This document shows, in pieces, positions 1-12,200 of a stretch of DNA of 64,000 nucleotides. The stretch covers positions 2,394,501-2,458,500 of the forward strand of contig NW_022145520.1 of assembly GCF_000002235.5 (NCBI RefSeq), written 5' to 3'. Both the position numbers and the translations under genes were made by a program. Below the pieces are notes generated by a model that did not search any database, was not told where the DNA came from, and saw nothing but the letters and a program-made list of their open reading frames with translations. The stretch comes from Strongylocentrotus purpuratus (Eukaryota; Echinodermata; Echinoidea; Camarodonta; Strongylocentrotidae). The number at the start of each line of letters is the position of its first letter. The first letter of the stretch is position 1.

Positions 1-387
1 AGTGGCTTTCTGTCTCAAAACCAACCAAGGGTCTCTTGAGTCACATTTCTTCCATGTCCTTTCTCTACAACATGTCAAATTTGGCCAACTTTCTTTTTAA
101 ACGTACTCAAGTATGACAATGTGATAAATAGCCAAAATGTTGGTTTCAACTATTTAACTTCGGCAGGAAATTTTCAGCGACTACTTTGATATTTTCACAC
201 GGACGGCAACATGTTTCTTACAAGGTGTAAATGAAATTTGTAAAGGTGATCTTTGAAAAGATAATGTTTATAGAAGTTTTGCCCACATCCTGTGCACACT
301 AACTACATGTAGTTTCCCAAGAGTATAGGCTAGTAAGATCAGATAATTTTTGTGACATATAGTACAGCCTGTAATGTCACAATATTG
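1..387. other. Unannotated flank left of the transposon
   Basis: I see no gene, RNA or repeat unit here. The stretch is AT-rich with stops in all frames. Some similarity to the far side of the 5.2 kb transposon may exist but could not be aligned by eye. Confidence 0.4.
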
Positions 388-880
388 AATCCCGTGAGAT
401 AATTGTGCCAAAATTGATTTTTTGGGCTAACTTTGTCAATTTGGGGGTGCCGAATCCAAAAAACTTTGGTACCATTTTTTTCGACCACGTCTTAGGCGGC
501 CATTTTGAATTTCAAAATGGCCACCATAAAAAATGCATTTTTTACCATTATTTCATATTATAGACATTGGGGAAGGTGCAAATGTGGGATAAAATGTATG
601 CTTATGATGTCTGATATATCAATACACATTTTTATAAAATTTTGCTTTATTTCGATTGGCCGCCATCTTGAAATTCAAAATGGCCGCCATTGCTAATCCT
701 ATTTTATCTCATGTCTCAAGTTATAAGCACCTGGAAAGGTTTGTACCGTAACAGTATCATAATATTGATGCTATGTGTGTTTTCAAACAAAACACAAGCT
801 CCCAGTAACTGACCATTCGAATTGGCCACCATTTTGAAATTCAAAATGGCCGCCATGGAATAACATTTGCTATATTAATT
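388..880 (+). repeat. Left terminal inverted repeat of XPG transposon
   Basis: This arm pairs with 5108-5585 in inverted orientation over its whole length, roughly three quarters identical by eye. It contains three near-perfect 23 bp palindromes of the type GCCATTTTGAA/TTCAAAATGGC at 499-521, 662-684 and 828-850. Short open frames inside the arm are not genes. Confidence 0.8.
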
Positions 881-1119
881 CATTTGAAAGTACCTTAGAA
901 TCATCCATTTTGAGAGATCATCTGTATTTAAAGCTTGCAGGACCTGGTACATAGAATACCGGCTGTCATCTTGATCATCGTATATATGCCTAAACGCATC
1001 ACCCCCCCCCCCCCCTTCTTCCACCCGGGGGGGGGGGCTTAATTATAACATATAACAGTTACTGAATGTGGTGTTAAAGAAAAACTAGAAAAATAAATGC
1101 CTTGGACTGGACGTATTAA

Positions 1120-4100
1120 AACGGTCAGAACACTCTCCATGGTACCATTCTGGTAATCAATCAGAACCAGGGTGGGGATAGTGACTCAACCACAGGTCTC
1201 CCGGTCAGTGAACCACTCCGGATTCCAGACGATGTCAAACCCATTGATGTAGACATCAAACTACAGCATCCACCATCTCTTGAAGTCAAAACAATCACTG
1301 CCAGTTCATTTGAGTTTGGCTCCTTTCAGCATGCCATCAGCGAAAATGACATGTATGACAAGGCGTGGTTCATGGCATCCTTTTCTACAAGGTCAAATAC
1401 AACTTCAAGTGCAACACACCCTGTAGCTGCAAATGAATCTCTACACATTGATATTTCTCAACTGACTGAGCCTCTTGATAGTCAATCACCGCTTACAGAA
1501 CAATCAAGTGATGATGAGACTAGCCTCCACGTCCATTCTGATCAGAACAGTGATACACAACCTGAGGACGAGCAATCTTTGGAGTCGATTACTTCAGGTG
1601 CAACTTTTGAACATTACCTTGTTTCGGATATTGAACAGCCTATGGCAATGACAACTCCTAGTCTAGACAATTCAGGTGGGAATTCCAGAGTCCATGGAAT
1701 TGAACAAAGTGAAGGAAGCACTAAAACTTCTGAAGGACCTGGTGTACACTCATCAGCCAAAGCACTGAAGAAGACAGTAGTGCCAACCTGGGCAGCCACC
1801 AATTCCTTACTCGTTCAGGCACAGCAGAAAGGAAATGAATCCTTGACAAAGAGTGCGATTATTGCTCCTCTGTTACGCCGACCTCCCACTGACTATTCAT
1901 CTCTCTTTACAATCTTAAGTCTTGCTCAAGGGATATCAGCTGCTGTGGTTGGTCCTCATAAGAAAACAGTCATCACCCTTGATCTTGATTTGTATGAGAG
2001 AGCAACCAAACTTCAATCTTCCACAGGGAACAAGAACTGGATTCTTCGAATTGGTGAACTCCATGCCTGCTTCGCATCACTGCATGCAATTGCAAAATAT
2101 CTCAAGGACAGTGGCTTGGAATCTATTAGCATTGAAGCAGGCCTCTGTTCCCCTTCAACGATCCGCCAAATATTCACTGGAAAGTGGTTCAAACGTGGTA
2201 TTGAATTCCACATGACCAACATCATGGCGTGCTATGATCTCCTGTTTGAAGCATCAGTACATCATGAGCACTTGGACAGCATGATTAAGAAATGCGAAGA
2301 GCTTCGTAAAAAGTTACACGAGAGAGATAGTGACATTAAACAGGTTTTTGAGGAGGTAACTTCGATGATTAAAGAGCATTATCAAACCACAATCATCCAA
2401 GAGAATGACGAGATGGCAACATTCTTACCCAACTACATGAAGCAAGTTGAGAGTTTACTGCATGTGATTCGAGCTAGCTAGCAGACAGGGGAACTGGGAG
2501 CTGCATCTCGCTTCCATGGAAGAGCAGGTCAAGTACTACTTTGCACATGACTTATACAAGTATGCTAGGCTCGTGCCAATCTACCTTCTTCAAATGCATT
2601 CGCTGAAGACATCTGATCCTACTACTTGGGATGCACTAAAGGCAGGGGACTTCATGGTCACTAAATCTGGCATCCCATTCACGAACCTATTTGTTGACCA
2701 AACATTGGAACAGCTGATCAGGGAAGTGAAAGTAGCTGGCGGCATCACTGGAATAACACAAAATGAAGAAGCACTGGGTAGGTTTTTCCTGATTGCCCCT
2801 GAATTGGTCATCCTCATTCAAGACTTCCAAGATGCTTACTGTTGTACCACCAATGACTCTCAAACTACGAAGGAGCACTATCAGCTCAGTGGTTCTGTGG
2901 CTCTTCGCATGCACAGAAATTCCTCAACAATCAAGAAAGCAATCATACGACACTGCGAGGGCAATCCATTTGAAATCAGGTCAATGAAGCTGATGAATAT
3001 GGTATCTAACATGCAAGTTCCTGAAGCTTTCAAGGAGGACATTCTTGAAAGAGATGTAAAGGGAAAGATCATGTTCCAAGAATTTGTATCTGACAGAACA
3101 GTTGAGTCATCGGCCAAGAAATCTATCTGGGACCCAATGAGGAAGGCCAAACTGAAGACATTCAGCTCTTGCAGAAAGAAGACACAGTGTAAGATTGGAG
3201 CCAAGCTCGTCAAGCTAAGAGAGGATCGCCAACTTCTTGCAAGATTTCTCGTTGTTCAGCAGTCCAGACCTGGAATGATACATTCACTGGGTGACACAAT
3301 TGGAAAATATGAATTTTCTGTCATTCCTAGGTCGCTATTTACCTCAGATGGCCTTCTCCTTATCCCATCAGACAAAAGCTCTTTCATCCATGCCATAGAA
3401 ACCTATGGAACTGAACCGAATAGTCAGTCTGAAGACCAGATCAATGAGCAGCAAGATTCACCCAACATAGAGACATCAGGAGAAGACAAGAAAACAGACA
3501 AACTGTGCATCATCGATGCCATGGCAGTTGTCCAGGCCATAAAGAAGTCCCCATCAATGGTTGACTGCTCCGACTTTGCTGCTGCTTTTGTTAGGAGCAT
3601 AAGGAAAATTGCATCCCAGTACGATGAAGCACGTGTTATCTTTGATAGATACATTGATGATTCCCTCAAGGCACAGACTAGAGGGAAAAGGACTGCAGGT
3701 ATTGAACCAGTGAAGTTTGATATCAAGGACAATACCAACATCAAGCTCGTTTCACTGAAGACTCTTCTGTCTCACAACTACACCAAGTCGCAACTGACAG
3801 AATATCTTGGAAAGGCTGTTCTGCATGAGTATACAAATAGTAGCAAGAACGTTGTTGTCGTCTACGGAAATGCTACATATTCCAACAAGCCAGATATGTT
3901 TGATCCAGAACTCACCCATCACACACAGTCATGAGGAAGCGGATACACTCATCCCATTGCATGTACTGGATGCTACCTCAAAAGCAGCAGAGAACATCAT
4001 AGATATTGATGTTTATTCTCCAGACACTGACGTCTTTGTATATCTGATGGATCTTTGTTCTACACACAATGTCTTAGGTCGCCTTTGCTTCATCACTGGA

Positions 4101-4784
4101 AAGGGAAATGCGAAACGTACAATTGACATTGCTGAGAGATGTTCTGCAGTTGGTAGCGAAAAAAGCAAAGGTTTGCTTGGTCTACATGCATTCAGTGGTT
4201 TCGATTGGGGTGGTAAATTTGCAGGCATCTCAAAGAGCAGATGGATCAAGCAGTATTTGGGCCTTGACCCAGAATGTGACATAGTCCATGCATTCCAAAC
4301 ATTAGGTGAAGAAGACTTCAACCAGGAAAGTGTGTTATCAGTCTTGGAAGACTTTGTCTGCAAGGTGTATGCTAGAAACAGCAAAGCCACAAAAGTGAGT
4401 GACCTTAGATGGGAGTTATTCAGGGCAAAAAATCTTGAGGCAGAAAAGCTCCCACCAACCCTTGGATCCTTGACACCACACATCCAGAGGGCAAACTTCG
4501 TAGCCAGAGTCAACAATTAGGGATACAAATTTCCAAAACCAAAGCTGCCCCCTCTAGATGGAAATGGATGGGAGCTTTCCCCAGAAGGAACATTCAGTGC
4601 AACCAAGTGTTTAGAGCTTCATGCGCCGAAGGCAGTCATGGAATTGGTCAAATGCTCATGTCGGAAGGAATGCAAAAGCCATTGCTCTTGCAAGAAGAAC
4701 CATCTGCCTTGCACAGCCCTATGCAAGTGTTGTGACTGTGAAAATACACAGGACTATGATGTGAATAGCCCCGATGTTGACTAG
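1120..4784 (+). pseudogene. Decayed transposase with XPG/FEN-like nuclease and Cys-rich tail
   Basis: Reading is open from 1120, after a stop at 1117, in frame 1 to a TAG at 2479. It continues in frame 2 from just after that stop to about 3924, then in frame 3 to a TAG at 4518, and beyond it to TAG 4782-4784. The central part holds the conserved stretch TKSGIPFTNLFVDQTLEQ. The nuclease core runs in order: Asp in IIDAMAVVQ (about 3515), the acidic cluster SHEEADT (about 3930), SPDTD (about 4018-4032) and HAFSGFDW (about 4190-4208). That is the D...E-E-D...D-x-D...D order of PIN/XPG nucleases with a helix-three-turn-helix-like end. The tail (about 4650-4742) has nine Cys in a CxCx3Cx3CxC pattern, resembling CXC/tesmin knots. 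Lesions seen are the stop at 2479, a one-base shift near 2486-2491, a shift near 3920-3932, and the stop at 4518. The N-terminal 230 or so residues are Ser/Thr/Glu-rich and probably disordered. An upstream exon could supply the start codon; the first Met in frame is 1351. Confidence 0.75.
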
Positions 4785-5107
4785 GTGAATATAAAATTGT
4801 AGATTATAAGAAATTGTTGTTTCAACGTCGCAACTAAACTCACATCCATAAGATTAGTTGTCATTTTAGACACAGTTGTAAGGAGGTACATTTGGTAGAC
4901 ATTTGGTCTTTGAAATCACAATCGCATGATTTATCAGTCTCAGGTTATGCCATGCATTATTATATGTCATTATTCAATTCAACATATCGCAATATAAAGC
5001 AGGAGTTGACTGCCGTGATTGATTCTAGAATCACATGCCTTCCAAAATGATTGATTTCGCATTTTAAGCGCTCCAATACCCAATATGTGTTACAAATCTG
5101 AAATACC

Positions 5108-5585
5108 ATATTATGGCGGCCATTTTGAATTTCAAGATGGCGGCTAATTAGAATGGTCATCATTAAACGAAGCATGTATTTCCTTTTAAAGCATGTATAT
5201 CATCATAATGATGATACTATAACAAGTTTTAACCTTTCCGTGCACTTCTAACTTGATATTCAAGTTGAAATAGGCTTAACAATGGCGGCCATTTTGAAAT
5301 TCAAAATGGCGGCTTATCCGGAACAAAGCACAATTTCATGGAAATTTGTATTACTATATCAGACATCAATGCCATGCTTTTTATCCGAAATTTGAACCTT
5401 CTATGATGTCTATAATATGAAATAATGCTCAAAATGCAACTATTTATGGTGGCCATTTTGAAATTCAAAATGGCTGCCCAAGACGTGGTCGAAAAAAATG
5501 GTACCAAAATTTTTTAGATTCAGCACCCCGAAATTGACAAAGTTAGCCCAAAAAATCAATTTTGGCACGATTATCTCACGGGATT
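5108..5585 (-). repeat. Right terminal inverted repeat of XPG transposon
   Basis: This is the inverted partner of 388-880. It has three matching palindromes at 5119-5141, 5288-5310 and 5452-5474. The outermost 100 bp, from GGTACC through the AATTGACAAAGTTAGCCC stretch to GGATT, is the best conserved part. Confidence 0.8.
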
Positions 5586-5762
5586 TCATAGTAGCCTCTA
5601 CTAATACCAGAAGTGAGAAACTATATCTCCTATCAACTGTAACAATGTTTGCTCAAATTGATTTTTTTCATAAAAAGCATAGCCAACTATCTTCAGAAGT
5701 ACTCAATCTTCATGGTTAATCAATATTATGGACCCAAAGTTTATGTAATATTATATGAATAT

Positions 5763-5949
5763 GGTGTCCATGTAACGCTGGTAAGAAGAGATGTGTATTA
5801 AAGCAAAGATTTTGAAGAAAAGCAATTGAAACAGGAACGATTCTGGCAGGGCACTACTATATATATATATTCATTGCATACAAATCTTCAACAGAAATTT
5901 CATCTTCTATGTGTAGTAGAAGATCTCATACCTAGGTTACATGGACACC
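5763..5949. repeat. Small foldback element with 14 bp perfect ends
   Basis: GGTGTCCATGTAAC at 5763-5776 recurs as its exact reverse complement at 5936-5949. About 160 bp lies between, including a short (AT)n run. The outer flanks also look weakly inverted to about 5731 and 5984. It sits between the XPG transposon and the ZMYND12 3' end and is a likely non-autonomous element. Confidence 0.5.
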
Positions 5950-6107
5950 GTCATATTTTTTGCCCCAACTTTATGGAATGACCGTACACTACATCAAGAC
6001 ATCAAGCTTGAAGATTATTGGTCACAAAAATGTCAGAAATGGAGTTACAAGAATTTATCACCCCACCAACATCATTTCAAGGTCGGAATAGAATAGGTCA
6101 AGATGTT

Positions 6108-6257
6108 TTAGTAGCCACCAGCAAGGAAGCCTTGCTCCTTTTGGTTAGGTAATTCACGCAAGGCCTGACTGAAGTTTGCCACGTGACCCATCAGCTCTGA
6201 ATCCTCTTCACCGGACGACTCCATCAGCGCCTGACATTTTTCTGTGAGGTCTCTTGC
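6108..6257 (-). CDS. ZMYND12: ZMYND12 exon 7 (C-terminus and stop)
   Basis: The acceptor is TTCACAG|GCA. There are 49 codons and a stop at 6108-6110. The end is an acidic linker (SSGEEDSEL) and a polar tail ending FLAGGY. Confidence 0.9.
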   Translation of the reverse strand, partial: ARDLTEKCQALMESSGEEDSELMGHVANFSQALRELPNQKEQGFLAGGY

Positions 6258-9200
6258 CTGTGAAAGATAGCAAAATAGAAAGGAATATGAATTGTTTGAA
6301 AGTCCTTCGGTTCGTAGAAGCATGAAGAACTGTCCCGTCGGTCAAAGAGTAAAACATTACTTTACTTGGTCTCTTAGACTACTTAGACTCAATTACATTA
6401 TTGATGCAGTGCCCGCTCTTTTTATTTTGATAATCATAATAATAATAATTAGATCAATTAGCGCAGCTACTATATGAATATACTCTACTGCAGTGTCTCT
6501 TGATATAGCATTTCGACTTTAATAATAATAATCATTTTATATACCATATAAAGATTCTAAGATTAGTCTTAGTCATTTTCTGCTTTCGCGTACAATGCAA
6601 GGACGTAGTGGTTGCGCTTGAAGTTAACAATGGATAGACATAGAGTGAAGTGTGTAATGCTCTTAGATGAGTAAATTTTCCTAGAGTCTACAAATAAATA
6701 TATTTTTAAAGCATATTTTGTTAAAATGTCTCTTTTTGAGAATTGACATGGGGATGCATTCATAAAAGAAATAGTGACTGTTTATTTTCTGGGTCACGGG
6801 AAAAATTATAGCTCCTCAGTGATTTCAAGACTGCACTATTTCCCCTTGACCTGGTTCAAGATTACATTGGGCAATAGTTTTATTAAACTGCCCCATCAGA
6901 ACCCTTGACATTAGTATATCATTATTACTACTATTATAAGGGGATTTCCCCATACTCACCCTTGAGTATTCTTCCAGTAAGAAGTACAGCATCCCAAGGG
7001 CGTGGCAGACCAGCGCCATGGTAACCGGATCTTGAGGATTGCTTTGCTCTCGGATGTCATGGATGGAATGTAAGACTTGATTGGCTTCCGCTTCTTGCGC
7101 TTCATCTATAGATATAGACAAGATTCAAACAGAGAGTAATAAAAACGTTAAAAGAGAATTAAAAAAAATGTTAAAGAGAATAACAAATATGTTAAAAGAG
7201 AATTTAAAAAACGCTCAAAGAGAATAATACTAACGTTCAAAAAGAATAATGAAAACATTCAAAGAAAATAATGAAAACATTAAAGTGAGTACAAACTATA
7301 CATTTACATATATGGTTGGTTTTCTGGAAATTGTTTCATGCCTATCTGTAGTGACAGATAAATTCACTGGTATAAAAAAATAATTAAAAAATTTACATCC
7401 CATCAGTAAGTGACCATGCACAGGTGACTGATAATGCAGATATCCGCACCAAAGTGGCAATGAAAGGTTACAATCTACTTTTGACCGATATTCAAAATTC
7501 CTTCAATTAATTAAATGTACATTGAATATAAATGATTAAACAGTTTCGGAATATCACTAATGGAAAGATTGCATAATGATGTCATACAATTTCATGAATT
7601 CTAATCAATTTAATCACAACTGGGATTTTTATGTTCAACAACTTAATGACATGACAAACCTTTGCAATTTCATAATATATGCCCCAAAGATTCATGACAA
7701 ATAACCTCAATAAAGGCTAGAAATGTGGGATGGGTGGAAAACGAATTAGATTTTGCAGACACTCATTTTTTCATCCCTACACTTTATGATTTTATCAAGT
7801 CACCCATGGCTTCCAACAAAAGCCTTTTTTATCATTATTTAATTTATTTTACCCCCCAACCCCCCCCCCCCCACCCCCAAAGTCCAAAATGCCATTTTTA
7901 CCAACCTGATCCCAATCCTACCAAGTACCAAAGAGGGTCTTACCTAATGACTCTGGTTTAGCTTTCTTCAGTTCCACCGCCACGGCTCCTACCCCTGCTG
8001 GCGTTTCCGCCCGATGGGTGCGCGCCCTCACCAGTCTCAACAGATGGGTGTGCCAGATGTCCGTTACCCGCCCATAGAGGGAGTCTGCAATGTCCATGTG
8101 ATTCTGACGGAAGAAGACGTTGGCCATGTGAAAGTAGCCGCCCGAGGTTCCGATGTTGTCCGTGCCGTACTGCTCTGAAGCATTGAAGATCTGTGACGAG
8201 AGAAGTTATGAATTAATCGTATTATCATTGGTATTTCATAAACTTTTATTTTCTTTGTTATTAATGACGGAATAGATTTTTTAATACAGGGGTTGAACAG
8301 AAATAGTAATTGCAATAATATATATTCAGGGTGGATGTTTGAATGAAAATTTTCTTGAGGGAAAATAAAAATTTCCCTTTTTTATTTTTAGTACAGAGCA
8401 AATGGGAGGGGACCTTGGCAAGACCATGTCACAGAGTTACCAATTTGTGTTTGGTTGAATCAGGGGCGTACGCAAGATTTTTCCGAGGGGGGGGGGGGTT
8501 TAAAATTTGAAAATCACGCCAAAAATTCCTTAACAACTCGGCCAGCCGGTGAATAAGTCGGGGGTTTGACCCCTGAACCCCCCCCCCCCCCCCCCCCCGT
8601 GCATGGTCTGGGTTGAATCATCGTTTGTACCTCTTTGTGTATTTTTTGTTATTAAACATTTGCTCTAGCAACTTGTAATTGCGTCATTTTGTCAATGATA
8701 CAGGGTGAATGCACGGGATGTCATTGGGTTTTAGGACAGGACTATATGGTTAAAGGTTAAAGTCAGTGTTAGCGTATATAGTGTTTGGTTCAGGGTTTAA
8801 GTTAGGAACTGGTTTGGTGGAGGATTTTGACGACAAAGCAATTGTCACCAGAAAATCATAGACCCCTTTTTCATCTCTGCTAACCCTTTAAAAAAAATTA
8901 TGAAAGGAATAAAAACATGGGAATCTTTGGTAGTTTGGAGTTGAATTAAGCATGGTGATCCAGGAATATACATGTATGTTTTAAGGAACTTGATGGGCTA
9001 TTTTAGCAGACACTTAAACTAAGTTGAAACCTCATGAACATGCTATATGTGTCTGTAATTAACCATTGTTAATTGCAATCACCATCATTACTGTTTCGTC
9101 CCATGTAGCTTCTATAGCTAATGAGTCTTAATCCCTTATTAAGTGCATGCACTACTAAATGGGTAGTAATGAAAGAGAACCTTCTTTGTTCTATTCAAAT

Positions 9201-12200
9201 GCGAGAGCATCCCCATGCTAATCTGTCCCTTTGAACATGGTTTCCACACAAAGGCCTTTGTGCTGAACATCTACACACACTCCTCTTAATCATACTTGAG
9301 TGGATAACCTACATTTTGCCATATACAAGGCTCTTGTAATGAGTCTCTATATTTATGCAGTTTTTCTTCTGTCAGACGAAGTCAAAGACAGAATGTGTAG
9401 TGGTTACGGTAATGCATGGTCTACAGAACAACACGTTTCTCAGCATGCTAGAATTAAGATTGCTCTAAGGAATAAAGAAAACTAGTAAGAATTCATCAAT
9501 TTTCTTGTAGATACTAATGTTTAAGACCTGCACATATGGACGGAAGCTTCCTGTTTGGTTGGTTTCACTGTGCCAATAAATATCCTGTATATTTCTCATA
9601 TTTTTCCCACATTCATAGGAATAAACTCAGGGTAATCACAATATTAGCATTAATTCTATTTTTTTTAATACAAATTGTATCCTTAAACAATTAATTCATC
9701 CACTCATGCATGGCCATTTGTTAACTGCACATATATTCACAAAATAAACATGAACCAGGGGCGGTATTCTGAAAACAATGTTTTTTTCTTCCATGTTAGG
9801 GTAAATAATGTAAATTGTCATAACAAACTGGAATTGCACAGAATTAACAATTCTGATTGGTGCTTTAAATAATTTCTTTTTGATTATATATGTGTATACG
9901 CAAATATCACATCTGGAATTATTTGGATGTTTCTTTGTTTCTGGCGATATCAGTAAATTGATGACCTCAATTAAAAGTTGTGGGTCCCGATCTCTACAGT
10001 GAATTGCTGTCTGGTCTTATTAATCTCCAATAAGTCTCTAACTCATTTTATTTATTGTTCATTAAGATTAATGACAAATTGGTAGTCTCATTCCCAGTTA
10101 TATCCAGCCTGTTTGGTCTACTAGTACTATCCATAAGGTCTTGATGATTTTCATTGTTCATGACTAAATGATTATTACACCGAATGGGTAGTAGACTTTC
10201 GACCGAATGGAAATTAGACCAAATGACTATTAGCCTAGATAGTTATTAGACCAAATGATAAGTAGACAAAATTATTATGAGACCATGTAAGCTAGGTGTA
10301 GACGATATGGGAATATAGACCATTCGGGTAGTAGGCGAACCAGTTGTATATATAGACCAAACGACAATAAACCATCCCTATCACACCAGGGGGGTGTTTC
10401 ACAAAGATCCTAAGTTGAACTTATCTTTAAGATGGACTTAACAATTATGGAAAGCCGTTAGCATCTTTGAAAATTATTTGTAAAAGTTACCGGTATATTA
10501 AAAGCAATAAAATGATACCGGTAATTAAAATCATTCATATTTTCTGTTTGTATCAAGGAGATTTCATGAAAAGTCTGAAACACTTGATTTTTTCCTAATG
10601 GCTCTCCATAATGTTTAAGTCCAACTTAAAGTTAAGTTTGACTAAGGATCTTTGTGAAACAGACCCCAGGCATACTCTCAGTAAATGCAGCATTGAACTT
10701 ACATCGTCAGCCAGGTTCCTGAGCGCTTCTTCGTAGTTGCCTTCTGCTGCGTAGAGCAGTCCCCAGTTGCGGTAGAGTTTGGACTTCATGGCATGACTGG
10801 CATCGGGCGTCTTCACCACCGTCCACTGAGCTTGGGCAAGGTATTCCTCGGCTTGCTGGAGCTTGTGAAGCCCTGCATCATGCAACATGAAATTAGTAGT
10901 GAAACTTTCAAAATTCAGAACAACTTCCTCTTCTACTCTTTGCTCTGTTGGCATCTTCTTCATCCAAAACTAAAGCTGTTATGACTGTATTTTACCATTA
11001 CCATAATTGTCTATGATTATGATCCTTTCTTTTTCTTAAAATGATCTGTAAACTCTTACCAGCGAAAAACAAATTTCAGAATGGATGATAAATGCCTAAT
11101 TTCAATTACACATGACAGAGAAAATTGTAGACTCCGATTGATAGAAGAAAAAAAAAATTGAGATGGGTAGATTACCAAATTCCAGGAAAAGAGTGGAGCT
11201 AAACTAGCTCAATTACACATGACAGAGAAAATTGTAGACTTTGATTGATGGAAGGGAAAAAAAGAAAAAAAGAAAATAAAAAAATAAAATTTGAGATGGG
11301 TAGATTACCAAATTCCAGGAAAGAGTGGAGCCAAACTAGATGTTGTTTGTCATACTATGATACAATGCTTGTGCATGAGAGAATAATATGGTAGTATAAA
11401 ATGGAGACATATATAATGCTGGGAAGTGTTTCACAAAGACTAATATCCTCTTTAAGTTCATGCTACTGTTAGCTCTCACCATTGTGATCTTTAGATGATA
11501 ATTTTTCCTTTAATAATGAATTATCAAAAAAATGTAAATTCTGTAGATTTGTGACCATGATTTGTATGTCCTTGATAGACCAATGCCAGTAGAAGGTGAT
11601 AGCAAACAGCGGCATGAACAGCCTGCCATAGTAAAGTCCAACTTAAAGTTGATCTCAGTCTTTGTGAAACACCCCCCTGGTGAAGAAAAAGTAAGATCAC
11701 TGTCGAATGAACGGGTCGTACCAATGCTTGCTTCAGCCAGAATGAGATACGAAGGAACCAATTCGATGCTATCCAGCCCGTGTACATCGATGCTGAACCT
11801 GAGAGACTGCATAGCCGCAGGGACCGCCTGCTCGTGCTTGCCTTCAAAGAGTAACTTCTGGCCCGTTGTTCTGGTCAGTTCTATCATGTGTTCCTGGAGA
11901 AATTGAAAGAAAATTCAGATTGACAGTAATATGGCAATGTCTGTAGGTCATATCATCTTACTGATAAACATGTAGAGTGAAGATCGGTGTCTGATCGTTA
12001 GTGGAGTAAAAAATGATCTCCTATCTGCAGACTTTCAAGAACATGTTTCACAGACTATAACCCTTTTGGCCTAAAAAAGCAAGTACAAAATGTGAAAATA
12101 GCCATAAAATATTAGCGCTTAGAGACTTAATTGTAATTCGCGCTATACAAAAGCGGAGTATTATTATTGTTATTAATATAATCCTGCTTTTGGCATATCA

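Larger units (their letters stand above)
388..5585 (+). mobile_element. XPG-nuclease DNA transposon, probably Academ superfamily, decayed
   Basis: Two long inverted arms (about 388-880 and 5108-5585) frame a plus-strand transposase relic. The outer ends match from AATCCCGTGAGATAATTGTG inward. The encoded protein has the acidic residue pattern of XPG/FEN-type nucleases and a C-terminal Cys-rich knot. From established knowledge, the Academ superfamily encodes an XPG nuclease together with a Cys8 zinc finger and is present in marine invertebrates, so I infer that superfamily. No DDE transposase, reverse transcriptase or integrase motif is seen. The exact termini are uncertain by a few bases, and I could not identify a convincing 3-4 bp target duplication. 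The open frame carries at least two stops and two frameshifts, so this copy should be inactive by itself. Confidence 0.7.

Noticed and set aside
505..696. Small frame inside the left inverted repeat
   Set aside because: It is a by-product of the palindromic terminal repeat.
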